Positions 17,845-26,610 of a DNA stretch of 64,000 bases are shown piece after piece. Source of the stretch: Streptomyces sp. NBC_01275. GTDB lineage: Bacteria > Actinomycetota > Actinomycetes > Streptomycetales > Streptomycetaceae. The DNA lies in contig NZ_JAPEOZ010000001.1 of assembly GCF_026340655.1 (NCBI RefSeq), positions 7,812,001 to 7,876,000 on the forward strand, given 5' to 3'. A program made the position numbers and the translations under genes. The notes below the pieces were generated by a model, which did no database searches, was not told the DNA's origin, and was given only the letters and a program-made list of their open reading frames with translations. Numbering within the stretch: position 1 is the first letter of the stretch; each line of letters begins with the position of its first letter.

Positions 17845-18440
17845 GTCCCAACCGCCGATCTGTGACGTTCTGCAACTGGCGGAGAGTCAGGGCCATCTTC
17901 TCTGCGGACTCGGTCATCACCCCCCCGGTTGACACACAGTTGCACCGGATGCCCTGCTTGCCCCAGCGGGAGGCGACGTGGCGGGTGAGCGCGTTGATCC
18001 CGGCCTTGCCGGACTGGTACGCGGCGCGCTGGTGGTCGCCCACGTGTGCGGACGCGGAGGAGGTATTGACGATCGTTCCGCCGCCCTGTGCGAGCGGTAG
18101 GTGAACGGCCGCGCGGGGGTGAGCGCGAAGCTGATCAGGTTCACCTCAAGGGTGCGCCGCCATACGGCTGGATCCATGTCCAGCAGGTCGCCGTCGCGGC
18201 CCAGCACGTCCGCCGAGGCGTTGGCGGCGACGTTGTAGAGCTCGTCGGCTCTGCCGGGCCGGTCGACGGCGTTTGTGTCGAACAGGGCGCGTACCGACCG
18301 CTCGTCGGCGAGGTCGAACTCGGCGGCGAGGGCGCTTCCGCCGACGTCGCCGATGCGCTTGGCGGTGGCCTGCGCCGCGTCCGCGTTGATGTCGCGATGT
18401 CCGGAGCGGCCTGAGGTCACGGAGAGGTCCGTCTCTGAAT
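17845..18440 (-). pseudogene. Broken SDR-family oxidoreductase gene
   Basis: One frame reads RDINADAAQATAKRIGDVGG and LEVNLISFALT, and a second reads DHQRAAYQSGKAGINALTRH VASRWGKQGIRCNCVSTGGV. Together these are the central and active-site parts (Tyr-x3-Lys as YQSGK) of a classical short-chain dehydrogenase. A frameshift lies at about 18100, the Gly-rich cofactor motif is missing, and the 3' end is replaced by the MerR-promoter repeat. No function is expected. Confidence 0.7.
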
Positions 18441-18507
18441 CGGCCTGCCGCACACCACTTGTGGGTGGCGTGCGGCAGGCCCTATCGGGCGGTACCGGGG
18501 GCCGATA

Positions 18508-18903
18508 TCAAGCGGGATCGGGAAGGCCGGCGCGGACGGGGTGGCAGTGGTCGGGGTGACTGGGGTCCGTGGCCACAGCGATGATCTCGTCGAGGCGGGC
18601 GCGCACTTCCGTCAGGTCGTTGATCTGACGGTCGATGCGGGCCCGTTCGGTGATGAGGCTGTCGGTGAACCCGACGGGCGAATCTCCCTCGTTCATGCAC
18701 CGCGGCAGAACCTCGCGAACGAGCCTGCTCGACAGGCCGGCGGCGTACAACTGCTGGATCATCCTGACCCGCTCGACCGAGCCGTCCTGGTACTCCCGCT
18801 GCCCCCCGGCGGTACGCGTGGGGCCGAGCAGCCGCTGCTCCTCGTAGTAACGCAGCGCGCGAACGCTCACTCCCGCCTGTTCGGCGACCTCTCCGATTCG
18901 CAT
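18508..18903 (-). CDS. MerR-family transcriptional regulator
   Basis: The product has 131 aa. The N-terminal winged HTH MRIGEVAEQAGVSVRALRYY is followed by GGQREYQDGSVERVRMIQ and a C-terminal coiled coil (ERARIDRQINDLTEVRARL). The effector part is short and ends with a His/Cys-containing stretch (HPDHCHP) that could bind metal or sense redox, but this is speculative. Its own upstream region (18930-18980) has a related dyad with CTGACGTCAG. Long-spacer promoters at 17729 and 20872 face a VOC gene and an SDR gene, which are the likely targets. Confidence 0.87.
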   Translation of the reverse strand: MRIGEVAEQAGVSVRALRYYEEQRLLGPTRTAGGQREYQDGSVERVRMIQQLYAAGLSSRLVREVLPRCMNEGDSPVGFTDSLITERARIDRQINDLTEVRARLDEIIAVATDPSHPDHCHPVRAGLPDPA

Positions 18904-18929
18904 GGCTGCTCCTTGCTGTTTCGTGTCCC

Positions 18930-18975
18930 GCCAGAGTTACATCTGACGTCAGCTTTGAGGTTTCAGCCTAATGAT
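18930..18975 (-). promoter_or_regulatory. Likely autoregulatory site of the MerR gene
   Basis: On the minus strand, AAACCTCAAAGCTGACGTCA resembles the AAACCTCACGCTAACGTCAG seen in the two MerR-type promoter copies. It contains the palindrome CTGACGTCAG. It lies 30-70 nt before the MerR start. Confidence 0.45.
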
Positions 18976-19002
18976 GTCGGCGCCCTGAGCCGGGAGGCAG
19001 GG

Positions 19003-20007
19003 TCAGTGGCGGGGCAGAAGCGTGCGCAGGCGTGCGGTGTGCTCGTCGATGGCCTGGGGGCCGTTGCTGGTGAGCAGGCGGACGTCTGCCTCCCAGATGA
19101 CCTTGATGGCGGTCGGGTTGGTGGTCGTCTGTACCTGGTAGCCGGCGTCCCTGAGGGCTTCGTCGATGAAGTAGCCCATCCGCACCTTCTTGCCGGGGAT
19201 CTTGAGGTAGCCGTTGCTGAGGACGAAGAGTTCGGCGGATTTGGCGACCGTGGTCACCCGCACGCCGTTGAAGGCGTGCTGGGGGTTGGTGACGACGCTG
19301 CCGTCGGGGCTCACCCGGTACTTGGCCGAGGCCATGGCGACGGGGGCGTGGCAGATCAGCGAGATCAGCACCTGGTTCTCCCGCGCGGTGTGCAGGAGTT
19401 CACCGATCCAGGGGTTGTCGACGAAGTCGACCATGGGGGCGTGGCCGCCAGGCATGTGCACGAAGTCGAACGCGCCCAGGTCGAAGGCGTCCTCGGGGTC
19501 TCGGTGTCTGTGCACGAGCTGCTCGACGGAGGGGAAGGTGTGCTCCGGCAGGTCCTGCATCGACTTGATCAGGTCGTCACGCAGCACCACGACCTCCTTG
19601 TCGCTGCCCGGCAGCGCCTCGGAGACGGGCAGACGGCCCAGGTGGCGGCGGGCGAGGGCGAGTTCGCTGTCCCGGCGGGCGACGAGTTCCGGCCGCTTGG
19701 CGCGGAAGGTGTCGACGTCGAACCGGAAGATCTGTGCGGCGGTGGCCGAGACCGTCGCGGAGCTGAACTTGGCAGCGGCGTGCATCGACAGGGCCAGGCC
19801 GTTGATCTCCAGCTGCGGGACGAACCCGCCGGGGGTGGCGAAGGTGAAGTCGTACTCGTCGCCGAATTCCTTGAGGATCTGTGCCAGCTCGACCAGGTAG
19901 AACCCGGTCGAGACGCCGGGGTGGCCTGCCGGTTCGGTGAGCGGCAGGAGAGCGGCTGACGGGATGACGATCAGTGCCTTGGGCCTGGACGAGGTGGGGG
20001 CGTTCAT
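19003..20007 (-). CDS. DJ-1/PfpI family protein
   Basis: The product has 334 aa, longer than the usual 190-230. The DJ-1 core shows the nucleophile elbow LISLICHAPVAMASA with a reactive Cys. The upstream segment FDFVHMPGGHAPMVDF supplies the conserved Gly-Gly-His. The family includes glyoxalase III/Hsp31-like enzymes, amidases and chaperones acting on reactive carbonyls. It probably shares a transcript with the SDR gene 87 nt upstream, behind the MerR-type promoter at 20872. That arrangement suggests an electrophile- or aldehyde-response operon. The exact reaction is unknown. Confidence 0.83.
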   Translation of the reverse strand: MNAPTSSRPKALIVIPSAALLPLTEPAGHPGVSTGFYLVELAQILKEFGDEYDFTFATPGGFVPQLEINGLALSMHAAAKFSSATVSATAAQIFRFDVDTFRAKRPELVARRDSELALARRHLGRLPVSEALPGSDKEVVVLRDDLIKSMQDLPEHTFPSVEQLVHRHRDPEDAFDLGAFDFVHMPGGHAPMVDFVDNPWIGELLHTARENQVLISLICHAPVAMASAKYRVSPDGSVVTNPQHAFNGVRVTTVAKSAELFVLSNGYLKIPGKKVRMGYFIDEALRDAGYQVQTTTNPTAIKVIWEADVRLLTSNGPQAIDEHTARLRTLLPRH

Positions 20008-20094
20008 GGCGGGTTTTCTTCCGTTCTGAGCAGGGGGAATGAGGGGCGCTCCTCGGTTGCGTATCGCGGCGCCCGTGGTGAGTGATCCTGAATC

Positions 20095-20805
20095 TCAGGC
20101 GGTGGCTGCGGCCGGTGCGTAGACCGTGGCTGGATCGAGGGCCAGGTTCGCCTTGGCCTGCGCGGACCGCGCGTCGGCGATCACCTCGGACTGCTTCGCC
20201 TCGACCCCGTCGAGCGCGGCCCTGACGACGTCGGCCGGATCGTTCTTCTCGAACGGCTGTCCCTTGGCCATGTCAGTGTCGGTCGGCCCCAGATACAGGC
20301 CGGTGACCAGGGTGTTCTGTGCGGAGAGTTCGAGGCGGACACTGTTGGTCAGGCTCCAGGCGGCGGCCTTGGCCGCACTGTAGGCGCCCCAGTACTCGGA
20401 CGGGGTCCAGGACGCGACCGACAGGACGTTGACGATCGCCCCGCCGCCACCCGCCCTCAGGATCGGGGCGAAGGATCGGATCATGCGCAACGGGCCGTAG
20501 TAGGCGGTGTCCATCTCCAGTTCGATCTGCTCCAGGTCGCCGTTGACCAGGCCGTTGATGGTGATGATCCCGGCGTTGTTGACCAGCAGCGTCACGTCCG
20601 AGGCGACTTCCGCCACGGCGGCGACGGAGGCCGGGTCGGTGATGTCGAGCCGGAGCACCTCCGCTCCCGGCAGATCGACGGTCTCAGGGTTGCGCGCGGT
20701 GGCGTACACCTTGGACGCTCCCCGCTCCAGCAGCTGGGTGGCGAAGTGGCGGCCGAGGCCGCGGCTCGCACCGGTGACGAGAGCGACGGAGTTGGCGATG
20801 TCCAT
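20095..20805 (-). CDS. Classical SDR-family oxidoreductase
   Basis: The product has 236 aa. The NAD(P) motif TGASRGLG (about 11-18), NNAG (about 76-79) and the catalytic YSAAK with an upstream Ser (VLSVAS) are all present. It is an intact Rossmann-fold dehydrogenase of unknown substrate. It is transcribed leftward from a MerR-type promoter (20872-20905), followed by the DJ-1 gene. Confidence 0.88.
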   Translation of the reverse strand: MDIANSVALVTGASRGLGRHFATQLLERGASKVYATARNPETVDLPGAEVLRLDITDPASVAAVAEVASDVTLLVNNAGIITINGLVNGDLEQIELEMDTAYYGPLRMIRSFAPILRAGGGGAIVNVLSVASWTPSEYWGAYSAAKAAAWSLTNSVRLELSAQNTLVTGLYLGPTDTDMAKGQPFEKNDPADVVRAALDGVEAKQSEVIADARSAQAKANLALDPATVYAPAAATA

Positions 20806-20871
20806 GGGGGGAAGTCCTTCACGTAGGAATGCGGCGTCGGAGCACCATGGATGGGGCCGACAACAGCTACG

Positions 20872-20938
20872 CTAAAACCTCACGCTAACGTCAGGTGCAA
20901 GTCTTTTCGGGGTGAGACCTCCGCGAGGAGGCGGACAG
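20872..20938 (-). promoter_or_regulatory. MerR-type promoter/operator copy 2
   Basis: On the minus strand, TTGCAC and TAGCGT lie 20 bp apart around the dyad ACCTGACGTTAGCGTGAGGT. It sits about 65 nt before the SDR start. The repeat with 17729-17795 continues past the dyad through TTTCGGGGTGAGAC, so more than the operator was duplicated. Confidence 0.7.
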
Positions 20939-21350
20939 CGCCCCACGGCGGTCCGCGCGCGGGCGGGCGGGCGGGGCGACTGGTGGCACCGTTGGCCGGA
21001 GTCGGGGGCCGGGCGACTTCAGCGCCGGCCGGTGATTCCCAGGTGGCGGCGTTCGACGATGCCGGAGAGCAGCACGCTCGCGTCCGGTACGGCCGGACCG
21101 CTGCTCCGACAGGCGGGCCCGACACCTGGGACGTGCGGAAGCAACAACTGCGGCAGCGCTTCACGGGCGGCGGCCCGGCCGGGACGGACCTGCACCCGCC
21201 AAAGGGTCCTGGCGGAGCCGCTGCCCAATAGGCGCAGGTCGTGGTGGCCGAGCGGAGCGCTAAAGGTTCTGCGCGTCGATCCGGCGGCACTTGTCGGCTC
21301 CGACCGAACCGCCACCTGATCCCCTCTTGCATGTTCTATGCCATACCCCA
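20939..21350. other. Intergenic stretch with no supported gene
   Basis: Several frames stay open because of high GC, but none shows a domain, a codon bias fitting its neighbours or a ribosome-binding site. Nothing is recognised here. Confidence 0.4.
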
Positions 21351-21355
21351 TAAGT

Positions 21356-21367
21356 TACCGACAGGTA
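21356..21367. promoter_or_regulatory. TetR-family operator
   Basis: TACCGACAGGTA is an inverted repeat (TACC-N4-GGTA) about 45 nt before the TetR start. It resembles the sites used by LmrA/YxaF-type repressors and suggests autoregulation of the two-gene unit. Confidence 0.6.
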
Positions 21368-21410
21368 GCTCGCTCGAGCGGGCTACCTCGCCGTCGGAAG
21401 GGTGGTCGCG

Positions 21411-22022
21411 ATGAGCCCGCGCAGGAGTGACAGCCGTGACCGGATGATCCTCAGTGCTGCCGCTCTGCTGCGTGAGTACGGCGCGAGCGCGACCAGCGTC
21501 GACCGGGTACTCGCGCACAGTGGAGCCCCTCGGGGGTCGGTGTACCACCACTTCCCCGGCGGGCGGACGCAGCTCATCGACGAGGCGGTCGCGCTGGCGG
21601 GGGACTTCATCGCGGGACTCATCGACGCCGCGATGCAGGCGGGCGACCCGGTGGAGGCCGTCGACGCGTTCTTCGCGCTGTGGCGCGACCGGCTCGTGGA
21701 GAGCGGCTTCCGGGCCGGCTGCCCGATCGTCGCGGTGGCCGTCGAGACCAACGACGACGCACCCCAGCTCGCCCGCTCCGCAGCCGCTGTCTTCGCCCGC
21801 TGGCAGCAGGCGCTCGCGGCCCTGTTCGTCCGGCACGGCCTGACCGAGGAACGCAGCCGTCGGCTGGGCGCCTTCGTCATCGCCGCGGTCGAAGGCGCGG
21901 TGATCATGTGCCGGGCCGAGCGGAGCACTGCCCCGATCGAGGCAGCCGCCGCAGAGATCCACGACCTGATCCTCTACGCCCTGCGCGACCGCTCCGCTGC
22001 CGAACCCAGGACCCGGTCGTAG
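21411..22022 (+). CDS. TetR-family repressor, LmrA/YxaF type
   Basis: The product has 203 aa from ATG 21411, with GGAAGGG 9 nt upstream; GTG 21402 is rejected on spacing. The HTH region SVDRVLAHSGAPRGSVYHHF is followed by the LmrA-like C-terminal domain (GFRAGCPIVAVAVETNDDAP). It is followed 47 nt later by an enoyl-CoA hydratase-like gene on the same strand. A TACC-N4-GGTA operator precedes both. Confidence 0.88.
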   Translation: MSPRRSDSRDRMILSAAALLREYGASATSVDRVLAHSGAPRGSVYHHFPGGRTQLIDEAVALAGDFIAGLIDAAMQAGDPVEAVDAFFALWRDRLVESGFRAGCPIVAVAVETNDDAPQLARSAAAVFARWQQALAALFVRHGLTEERSRRLGAFVIAAVEGAVIMCRAERSTAPIEAAAAEIHDLILYALRDRSAAEPRTRS

Positions 22023-22069
22023 CCCGCAGCAGCCCAGCCGCATCACCCACGTAGCTCGAAGGAGTCCCC

Positions 22070-22741
22070 ATGCCCTCGCTCGACCGCCACGACAACGTCT
22101 TCGTCCTCGACCTCGGAGACGGTGAGAACCGCTTCCACCCCGACTGGCTCACCGCCGTCAGCACCGCGCTCGACGAGGTGGAGAAGGCGGAAGGCCCCCG
22201 CGCCCTGGTCACCGCCGCCACCGGCAAGTTCTATTCCAACGGGCTCGACCTGGACTGGCTGTTCGCCCATGCCGACGAGTACCACGACTACGTCGTCTCG
22301 GTCCATGAGCTGTTCGCGCGGATGCTGTCGCTGCCGGTCATCACGGTGGCCGCGCTGCAGGGACATACCTTCGCCGCCGGCGCGATGTTCTCCCTCGCCC
22401 ACGACTTCCGCGTGATGCGCGCCGACCGCGGCTACTGGTGCCTGCCCGAAGCGGACATCAACATCCCCTTCACCCTCGGCATGGCAGCCCTCATCCAGTC
22501 GCGCCTGACGCCGCAGACCGCTCACGAGGCCATGGTCACCGCCCGCCGCTACGGCGGCTCCGACGCCGCCGCCACCGGCATCGTCGACCAAGCTGTTCCC
22601 GAGGACGCCGTGCGCTCCACTGCCGTCCAGATCGCTCAGGCACAGGTGGCCAAGGCCAGCGAAACGCTCGGCACCATCAAGGCCCGCATGTACGCCCCGG
22701 CCCTGGCCACCCTGCGCGACACCACCGACCCGCTCGGCTGA
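22070..22741 (+). CDS. Enoyl-CoA hydratase/isomerase family protein
   Basis: The product has 223 aa, with GAAGGAG before ATG 22070. The crotonase fold is seen in TAATGKFYSNGLDLDWL (oxyanion-hole strand) and ALQGHTFAAGAMFSLAHDFRVMR. It is slightly shorter than usual hydratases (about 250-260). The second catalytic Glu region (LPEADINIPFTLGM) resembles plant/actinobacterial delta3,delta2-enoyl-CoA isomerase-like members. It is probably co-transcribed with and controlled by the TetR gene upstream. Confidence 0.85.
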   Translation: MPSLDRHDNVFVLDLGDGENRFHPDWLTAVSTALDEVEKAEGPRALVTAATGKFYSNGLDLDWLFAHADEYHDYVVSVHELFARMLSLPVITVAALQGHTFAAGAMFSLAHDFRVMRADRGYWCLPEADINIPFTLGMAALIQSRLTPQTAHEAMVTARRYGGSDAAATGIVDQAVPEDAVRSTAVQIAQAQVAKASETLGTIKARMYAPALATLRDTTDPLG

Positions 22742-22780
22742 CCAGCACTTCACCGACCGCACATCCGGCACACCCTGGGC

Positions 22781-23692
22781 TCACCCCGGGGCGCGGGCTG
22801 CTGCCGCCCGCTGTGCATCCTGCTGACCGCGGTCCGCGTACGGCCGAGTTCCGTTGAGATCGCTGTCTTCCAGGACCTGCGTCAGCTGCGTGCGCCGGTC
22901 CAGCACGGCGTGGGCGGTCGCGGTGAGGCGGGACGCGGCCGGGCGCGCGCCCGGGAGCCAGGCCAGCACCAACTGGGTGGGCGGGTATCCGTGGACGGGC
23001 ACGGCAGTTACGGATCCGCCGAGGCGGTCGCGGACACTGTCTCCGACGACGACCACGAGTCGTCCGAGTGCGACGCGGTCGACCATGCTGTCCAGTGCCT
23101 CGTTGGGCAGTTCCGCCTCGTATCCGGGCAGCGCCTCCACCTCGGTCAGTGTCAGGAACGGGCGCTCCGCCAGGGCGTGGCCCGCCGGGAGCAGGACTAC
23201 CGGCTGCTCCGGGCCGAGCTCCATCAGTTCGAGACCGGGGGTGGCCGCCGTCTGGCACATGAGGGCGACGTCCGCGGTGCCGTCCCGAAGGGCGCCGATC
23301 TCGTCGTAGGTGAACACCACCTCGGCGAGCACGCCGTCCGGGCTCTGTGCGCCGGCGGCAAGCAGGGCGGGCAGGATGCCGGGCCCGGCGGCGGGCCGTA
23401 CCGCGATGGTGACCCGCTGCCGCTCGGCGGCTTTACGCGCCTTGCGTACGGCAGTGTCCAGCGCGGCCAGGATCGTTCGGCACTCGGCCAGGAAGACCTC
23501 GCCCGCGTCCGTCAGTGTCACCTTCCGTGTGGTGCGTTCCAGCAGAGGGACGCCCACCCGCCTCTCCAGGTGGGCGACGGCCCGGGACAGAGGCGGCTGG
23601 GTGATGCCGAGGCGCTCTGCGGCCTGGCCGAAGTGCAGCGTCTCGGCCACGGCCACGAAGTAGACGAGTTCCCGGGTCTCCAGCTGATTCAT
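22781..23692 (-). CDS. LysR-family transcriptional regulator
   Basis: The product has 303 aa. The N-terminal winged HTH (ETLHFGQAAERLGITQPPLS RAVAHLE, residues about 16-42) is followed by a periplasmic-binding-type effector domain. It is divergent from the quinone-oxidoreductase-like/SRPBCC pair, with 142 bp between starts, the classical LysR arrangement. It probably activates that operon. Confidence 0.87.
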   Translation of the reverse strand: MNQLETRELVYFVAVAETLHFGQAAERLGITQPPLSRAVAHLERRVGVPLLERTTRKVTLTDAGEVFLAECRTILAALDTAVRKARKAAERQRVTIAVRPAAGPGILPALLAAGAQSPDGVLAEVVFTYDEIGALRDGTADVALMCQTAATPGLELMELGPEQPVVLLPAGHALAERPFLTLTEVEALPGYEAELPNEALDSMVDRVALGRLVVVVGDSVRDRLGGSVTAVPVHGYPPTQLVLAWLPGARPAASRLTATAHAVLDRRTQLTQVLEDSDLNGTRPYADRGQQDAQRAAAARAPG

Positions 23693-23834
23693 GCTTCCAC
23701 GGTATTACCCGTTGCCCAGACAGTCATTGCTCCGCCGTAGAGGCCCTGGTCAGCTTGGTTGTGCGCCCCCGGCCCCTCGGCCGGATGAGGTGCTTACGCC
23801 GTGCCGACCCGCACGCCGCACGAGAGGCAGAGCT

Positions 23835-24773
23835 GTGAAAGCCGTTCAGTACCAGAGTTTCGGTGGACCCGAGGTCCTTGAGGTCGTCGATGTTCCGGAT
23901 CCGAAGATGTTCGCCGATCTCGTTCTGGTGAGGATCGAGGCAGCGGCCCTCAACCCGGCGGACCTGGCATTCCAGAGCGGAGCCCCGGATCCTCTCGTGG
24001 ACTCCTTCTTTCCGGTGACGCCCGGGTGGGACCTGGCCGGGGTCGTCGAGCAGGCCGGAGCCGCGACGACCGGTTTCCGGCCGGGCGACGAGGTGATCGG
24101 ATACGTCCGTGGCCAGGCCATGCACTACGGCACCTACGCCGAGAAGATCTCGGCCGAACCGCGCCAGCTCGTGCGCAAGCCGAGGAACCTGAGCTGGGCC
24201 CAGGCCGCCGGGCTGCCGGTCGCCGGGCTCACCGCCTACCAGGCCATCGTGCACAGCCTTGAAGTGACCGCCGGCGACACCGTGCTGGTGCACGGGGCGG
24301 CGGGCGGCGTCGGACACCTCGCCGTCCAGATCGCCGTAGCGCGGGGCGCACGGGTGATCGGGACGGGCTCCGAGGCCAGCCACGCGTTCATCGAGTCCCT
24401 CGGAGCGACGCCCGTGCGCTACGGCGACGAGCTCGTCGAGCAGGTGCGCAAGATCGCCCCGGACGGGGTCGACGCGGTCCTCGACACCGCGGGGCGTGGC
24501 TCCCTGTCCACGACACAGGAGATCGCCGCCCTTGGAGCGCGGGTCGCTTCCATCACGCGATCCACCACTGAGTACGCGGGAACCATCGACGTCTACCTCC
24601 ACCTCGACGGCGATGACCTGATCCGGCTGGTGGAGCTCGCCGAGGAGGGGAAGCTCACGGTGCACGTGGACCGGACGTTCCCCCTCGACCAGGCGGCTGA
24701 GGCCCAGCAGCTGCTGGCCGGCGGCCACGCGCGGGGCAAGATCGTCCTGGAGAACCGCAGGGAGGCGGCATGA
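23835..24773 (+). CDS. NADP-dependent zinc-independent oxidoreductase (quinone oxidoreductase-like MDR)
   Basis: The product has 312 aa from GTG 23835. The GroES-like N-terminus (VKAVQYQSFGGPEVLEVVDV) is followed by the Rossmann motif VHGAAGGVGHLAVQIA. The zinc-ligand cysteines are absent, as in zeta-crystallin-type quinone reductases and enoyl reductases. Its stop overlaps the SRPBCC gene start (ATGA). A longer open frame upstream is rejected because homologues start at VKAVQ. Confidence 0.88.
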   Translation: MKAVQYQSFGGPEVLEVVDVPDPKMFADLVLVRIEAAALNPADLAFQSGAPDPLVDSFFPVTPGWDLAGVVEQAGAATTGFRPGDEVIGYVRGQAMHYGTYAEKISAEPRQLVRKPRNLSWAQAAGLPVAGLTAYQAIVHSLEVTAGDTVLVHGAAGGVGHLAVQIAVARGARVIGTGSEASHAFIESLGATPVRYGDELVEQVRKIAPDGVDAVLDTAGRGSLSTTQEIAALGARVASITRSTTEYAGTIDVYLHLDGDDLIRLVELAEEGKLTVHVDRTFPLDQAAEAQQLLAGGHARGKIVLENRREAA

Positions 24774-25222
24774 GAAATGTGCAGCGCACTGCGGTCGTCA
24801 CCGCGGTCACCGACATCGTCTCTCCCGCCGAGAAAGTGTGGAAGGTCCTGACCGACTTCGCCGGGTACGCACAGTGGCACCCGGCGCTGCGTTTCGTGGA
24901 CGTTCCGCCGGAAATCCTCCCCGGAACTCGGCTCCGGGCCCAGGTGACGCTGGGAACCGAGAACGACGGGGAATACGGATTCACGGTGCTCCACTACGAG
25001 GCACCGCGACGGCTTGCCTGGGAGGGCGGCATCCCGGAGGTTCTCATGGGGCAGCACTCCTTCGTCCTCGAGCCGCATGAGGGCGGAACGCGCTTCACGG
25101 AATCCGAGGAGTTCACCGGCACGGCCGCCGTGGAGACCGTGGAGCCCGCCCGGTCCCACATGGAGGAGGGCTACGCGAGCTACGGCAGGGCCCTGAAAGA
25201 ACACGTCGAATCCGGCCACTGA
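24770..25222 (+). CDS. SRPBCC (START/Bet v1-like) domain protein
   Basis: The product has 150 aa, starting in the ATGA overlap with the oxidoreductase. The motif DIVSPAEKVWKVLTDFAGYA QWHP is the typical first strand and helix of polyketide cyclase/dehydrase-like SRPBCC proteins. FVLEPHEGGTRFTESEEFTG and a C-terminal helix follow. It would provide a hydrophobic ligand pocket. Translational coupling suggests it handles the substrate or product of the partner oxidoreductase. Confidence 0.87.
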   Translation: MRNVQRTAVVTAVTDIVSPAEKVWKVLTDFAGYAQWHPALRFVDVPPEILPGTRLRAQVTLGTENDGEYGFTVLHYEAPRRLAWEGGIPEVLMGQHSFVLEPHEGGTRFTESEEFTGTAAVETVEPARSHMEEGYASYGRALKEHVESGH

Positions 25223-25246
25223 CCACCCCGCGCAGCCCACACACCG

Positions 25247-25290
25247 CCCGCGCCCGGAGACCGCAACTCCCCACGGTCTTCGGGCGCGGG
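25247..25290 (+). terminator. Terminator of the oxidoreductase-SRPBCC operon
   Basis: Arms of 16 bp (25247-25262 and 25275-25290) pair with a single G-U exception around a 12-nt loop. It starts 25 nt after the SRPBCC stop. Confidence 0.75.
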
Positions 25291-25330
25291 TACACCCGAA
25301 GACACCGACCCAGCACCACAAGGTAAAGAA

Positions 25331-25460
25331 ATGAACGACAGGTTCGGCATCATCGGCGGCGCGGTGCACGCCTGGCCGCCAAGGCGGGGATCGACGTGCT
25401 GCCGGCAACCCGCGCGGTCCCGAGACCCCGCGAACTCTCACCGACCGCCTCGCCTCTGGC
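25331..25460 (+). pseudogene. 5' remnant of an F420/NADP-binding oxidoreductase gene
   Basis: A start with AAGGTAAAGAAATG gives MNDRFGIIGG. After frameshifts it gives RLAAKAGIDVL and RGPETPRTLTDRLASG. This is the Rossmann start and the SNSRGPETL-like segment of NADPH-dependent F420 reductase-like proteins. The remaining gene is missing. Confidence 0.5.
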
Positions 25461-25474
25461 GCGCGCCCGCTCCA

Positions 25475-25541
25475 GCTCAGGGCGCGTGGGCACCTTGGTG
25501 AACGTCCCGTACGCCTCGGCCTGCTCATCCGTCAGATCGGC
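25475..25541 (-). pseudogene. Possible Tn3-family transposase N-terminal scrap
   Basis: The minus strand reads LTDEQAEAYGTFTKVPTRPE LER, similar to the N-terminal DUF4158 of Tn3-type transposases (LTDEQ-x-x-x-YG-x-F-x3-P-x3-ELER). Only about 23 residues match, so the call is tentative. Confidence 0.35.
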
Positions 25542-26474
25542 CGTGGGTGCCGGCGTTCCTGTCCTGGCGGCCGGCGTGGGTGGCGGGTGCACCCCGGTGC
25601 AGAGCAGGGGTGGCCGTCCAGCTGGCGAGGAGCTTGAGCCGGTCTTCGTGGGGGGTGCCCGGCTCGGCGGTGTAGATGGTCAGGGAGTACGCCTCCCGGG
25701 CGGACATGGGCAGGTCCAGCGGCTGGTAGGTGAGTTCGAGGAGGCCGGCGTCGGGGTGGTGGAAGCGTTTGACGCCGCCGTGGTGGATGCGCACGTTGTG
25801 GGCGGCCCATTGGGTGCGGAATTCGGTGCTGACCGTGGACAGTTCGCCGACGAGCGCGCGCAGGGCCTTGTCGCCCGGGTAGCGGCCGGCTTCCGCGCGC
25901 AGCAGCGCGACGGTGATGTCGGCGGCGCGGTCCCAGTCGTCGACGAAGTCGTGGGAGGCGTCGTCGAGGAAGTAGTACCGGGCGAAGTTGGGGCGACCTC
26001 GTTCGTCGGTGGTGCTGCTGTCGAACATCGGCCCGACAGGGCGCGGGCGAGCGCGTTGGTGGCCACGATGTCCAGGCGGCCGTTGGTGACGAACGCTGCG
26101 GACAGGGTCATGGAGTCCAGCAGCCACTGGACGCGCGGTGGGACGTCGACGGGCTTGCGGCGGCGCCGGGTGGCGGGGCTGGGCTGGGCGGCTTTGGCCA
26201 GGTCGAAGAGGTAGGTGCGTTCGTCCTCGTCGAGTTGCAGGGTGCGGGCCACCGCGTCGAGGACATCGTCGGACACGCCGCTGATGTGGCCCTTCTCCAG
26301 CCGCGTGTACCACTCGGTGCTCACCCCGGCGAGGACGGCGACCTCCTCACGGCGCAACCCGGGTACCCGGCGCCGGCCGCTGGTGGGCAGGCCGACCTGC
26401 TCGGGGGTGAGCTGGGCGCGGCGGCGGGCGAGGAAGTCACGGATGTCGGCGCGGTTGTCCAGGCGGCGTTCCAT
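25525..26474 (-). pseudogene. Frameshifted MmyB-like XRE regulator
   Basis: From ATG 26474 the HTH part (REEVAVLAGVSTEWYTRLEK) and the first half of the MmyB domain (SAAFVTNGRLDIVATNALAR) are in one frame. After ALARALSG at about 26030 the family continues as PMFDSSTTDERGRPNFARYY in the next frame, through HNVRIHHGGVKRFHHPDAG to a stop at 25525. One base appears to be missing at 26028-26035. All other domain parts are well kept, so this is either a very recent mutation or an assembly error. It is divergent from the MFS transporter, its natural target. Confidence 0.75.
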
Positions 26475-26610
26475 GCTCTCAACGCTACGGCCCACAACCG
26501 TGGGGAGGGGGGTTGAGCTTGTGCCCCCGATAAACGCAGCCTCCCGCGCGGGCGACAGGAGCGGTTCAGTGGGATGCGCACCCCGTTTTCAATCCCTGCG
26601 GAGATGACGC

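Noticed and set aside
20939..21350. Overlapping open frames on both strands
   Set aside because: No ribosome-binding site, domain or coding bias distinguishes any of them.
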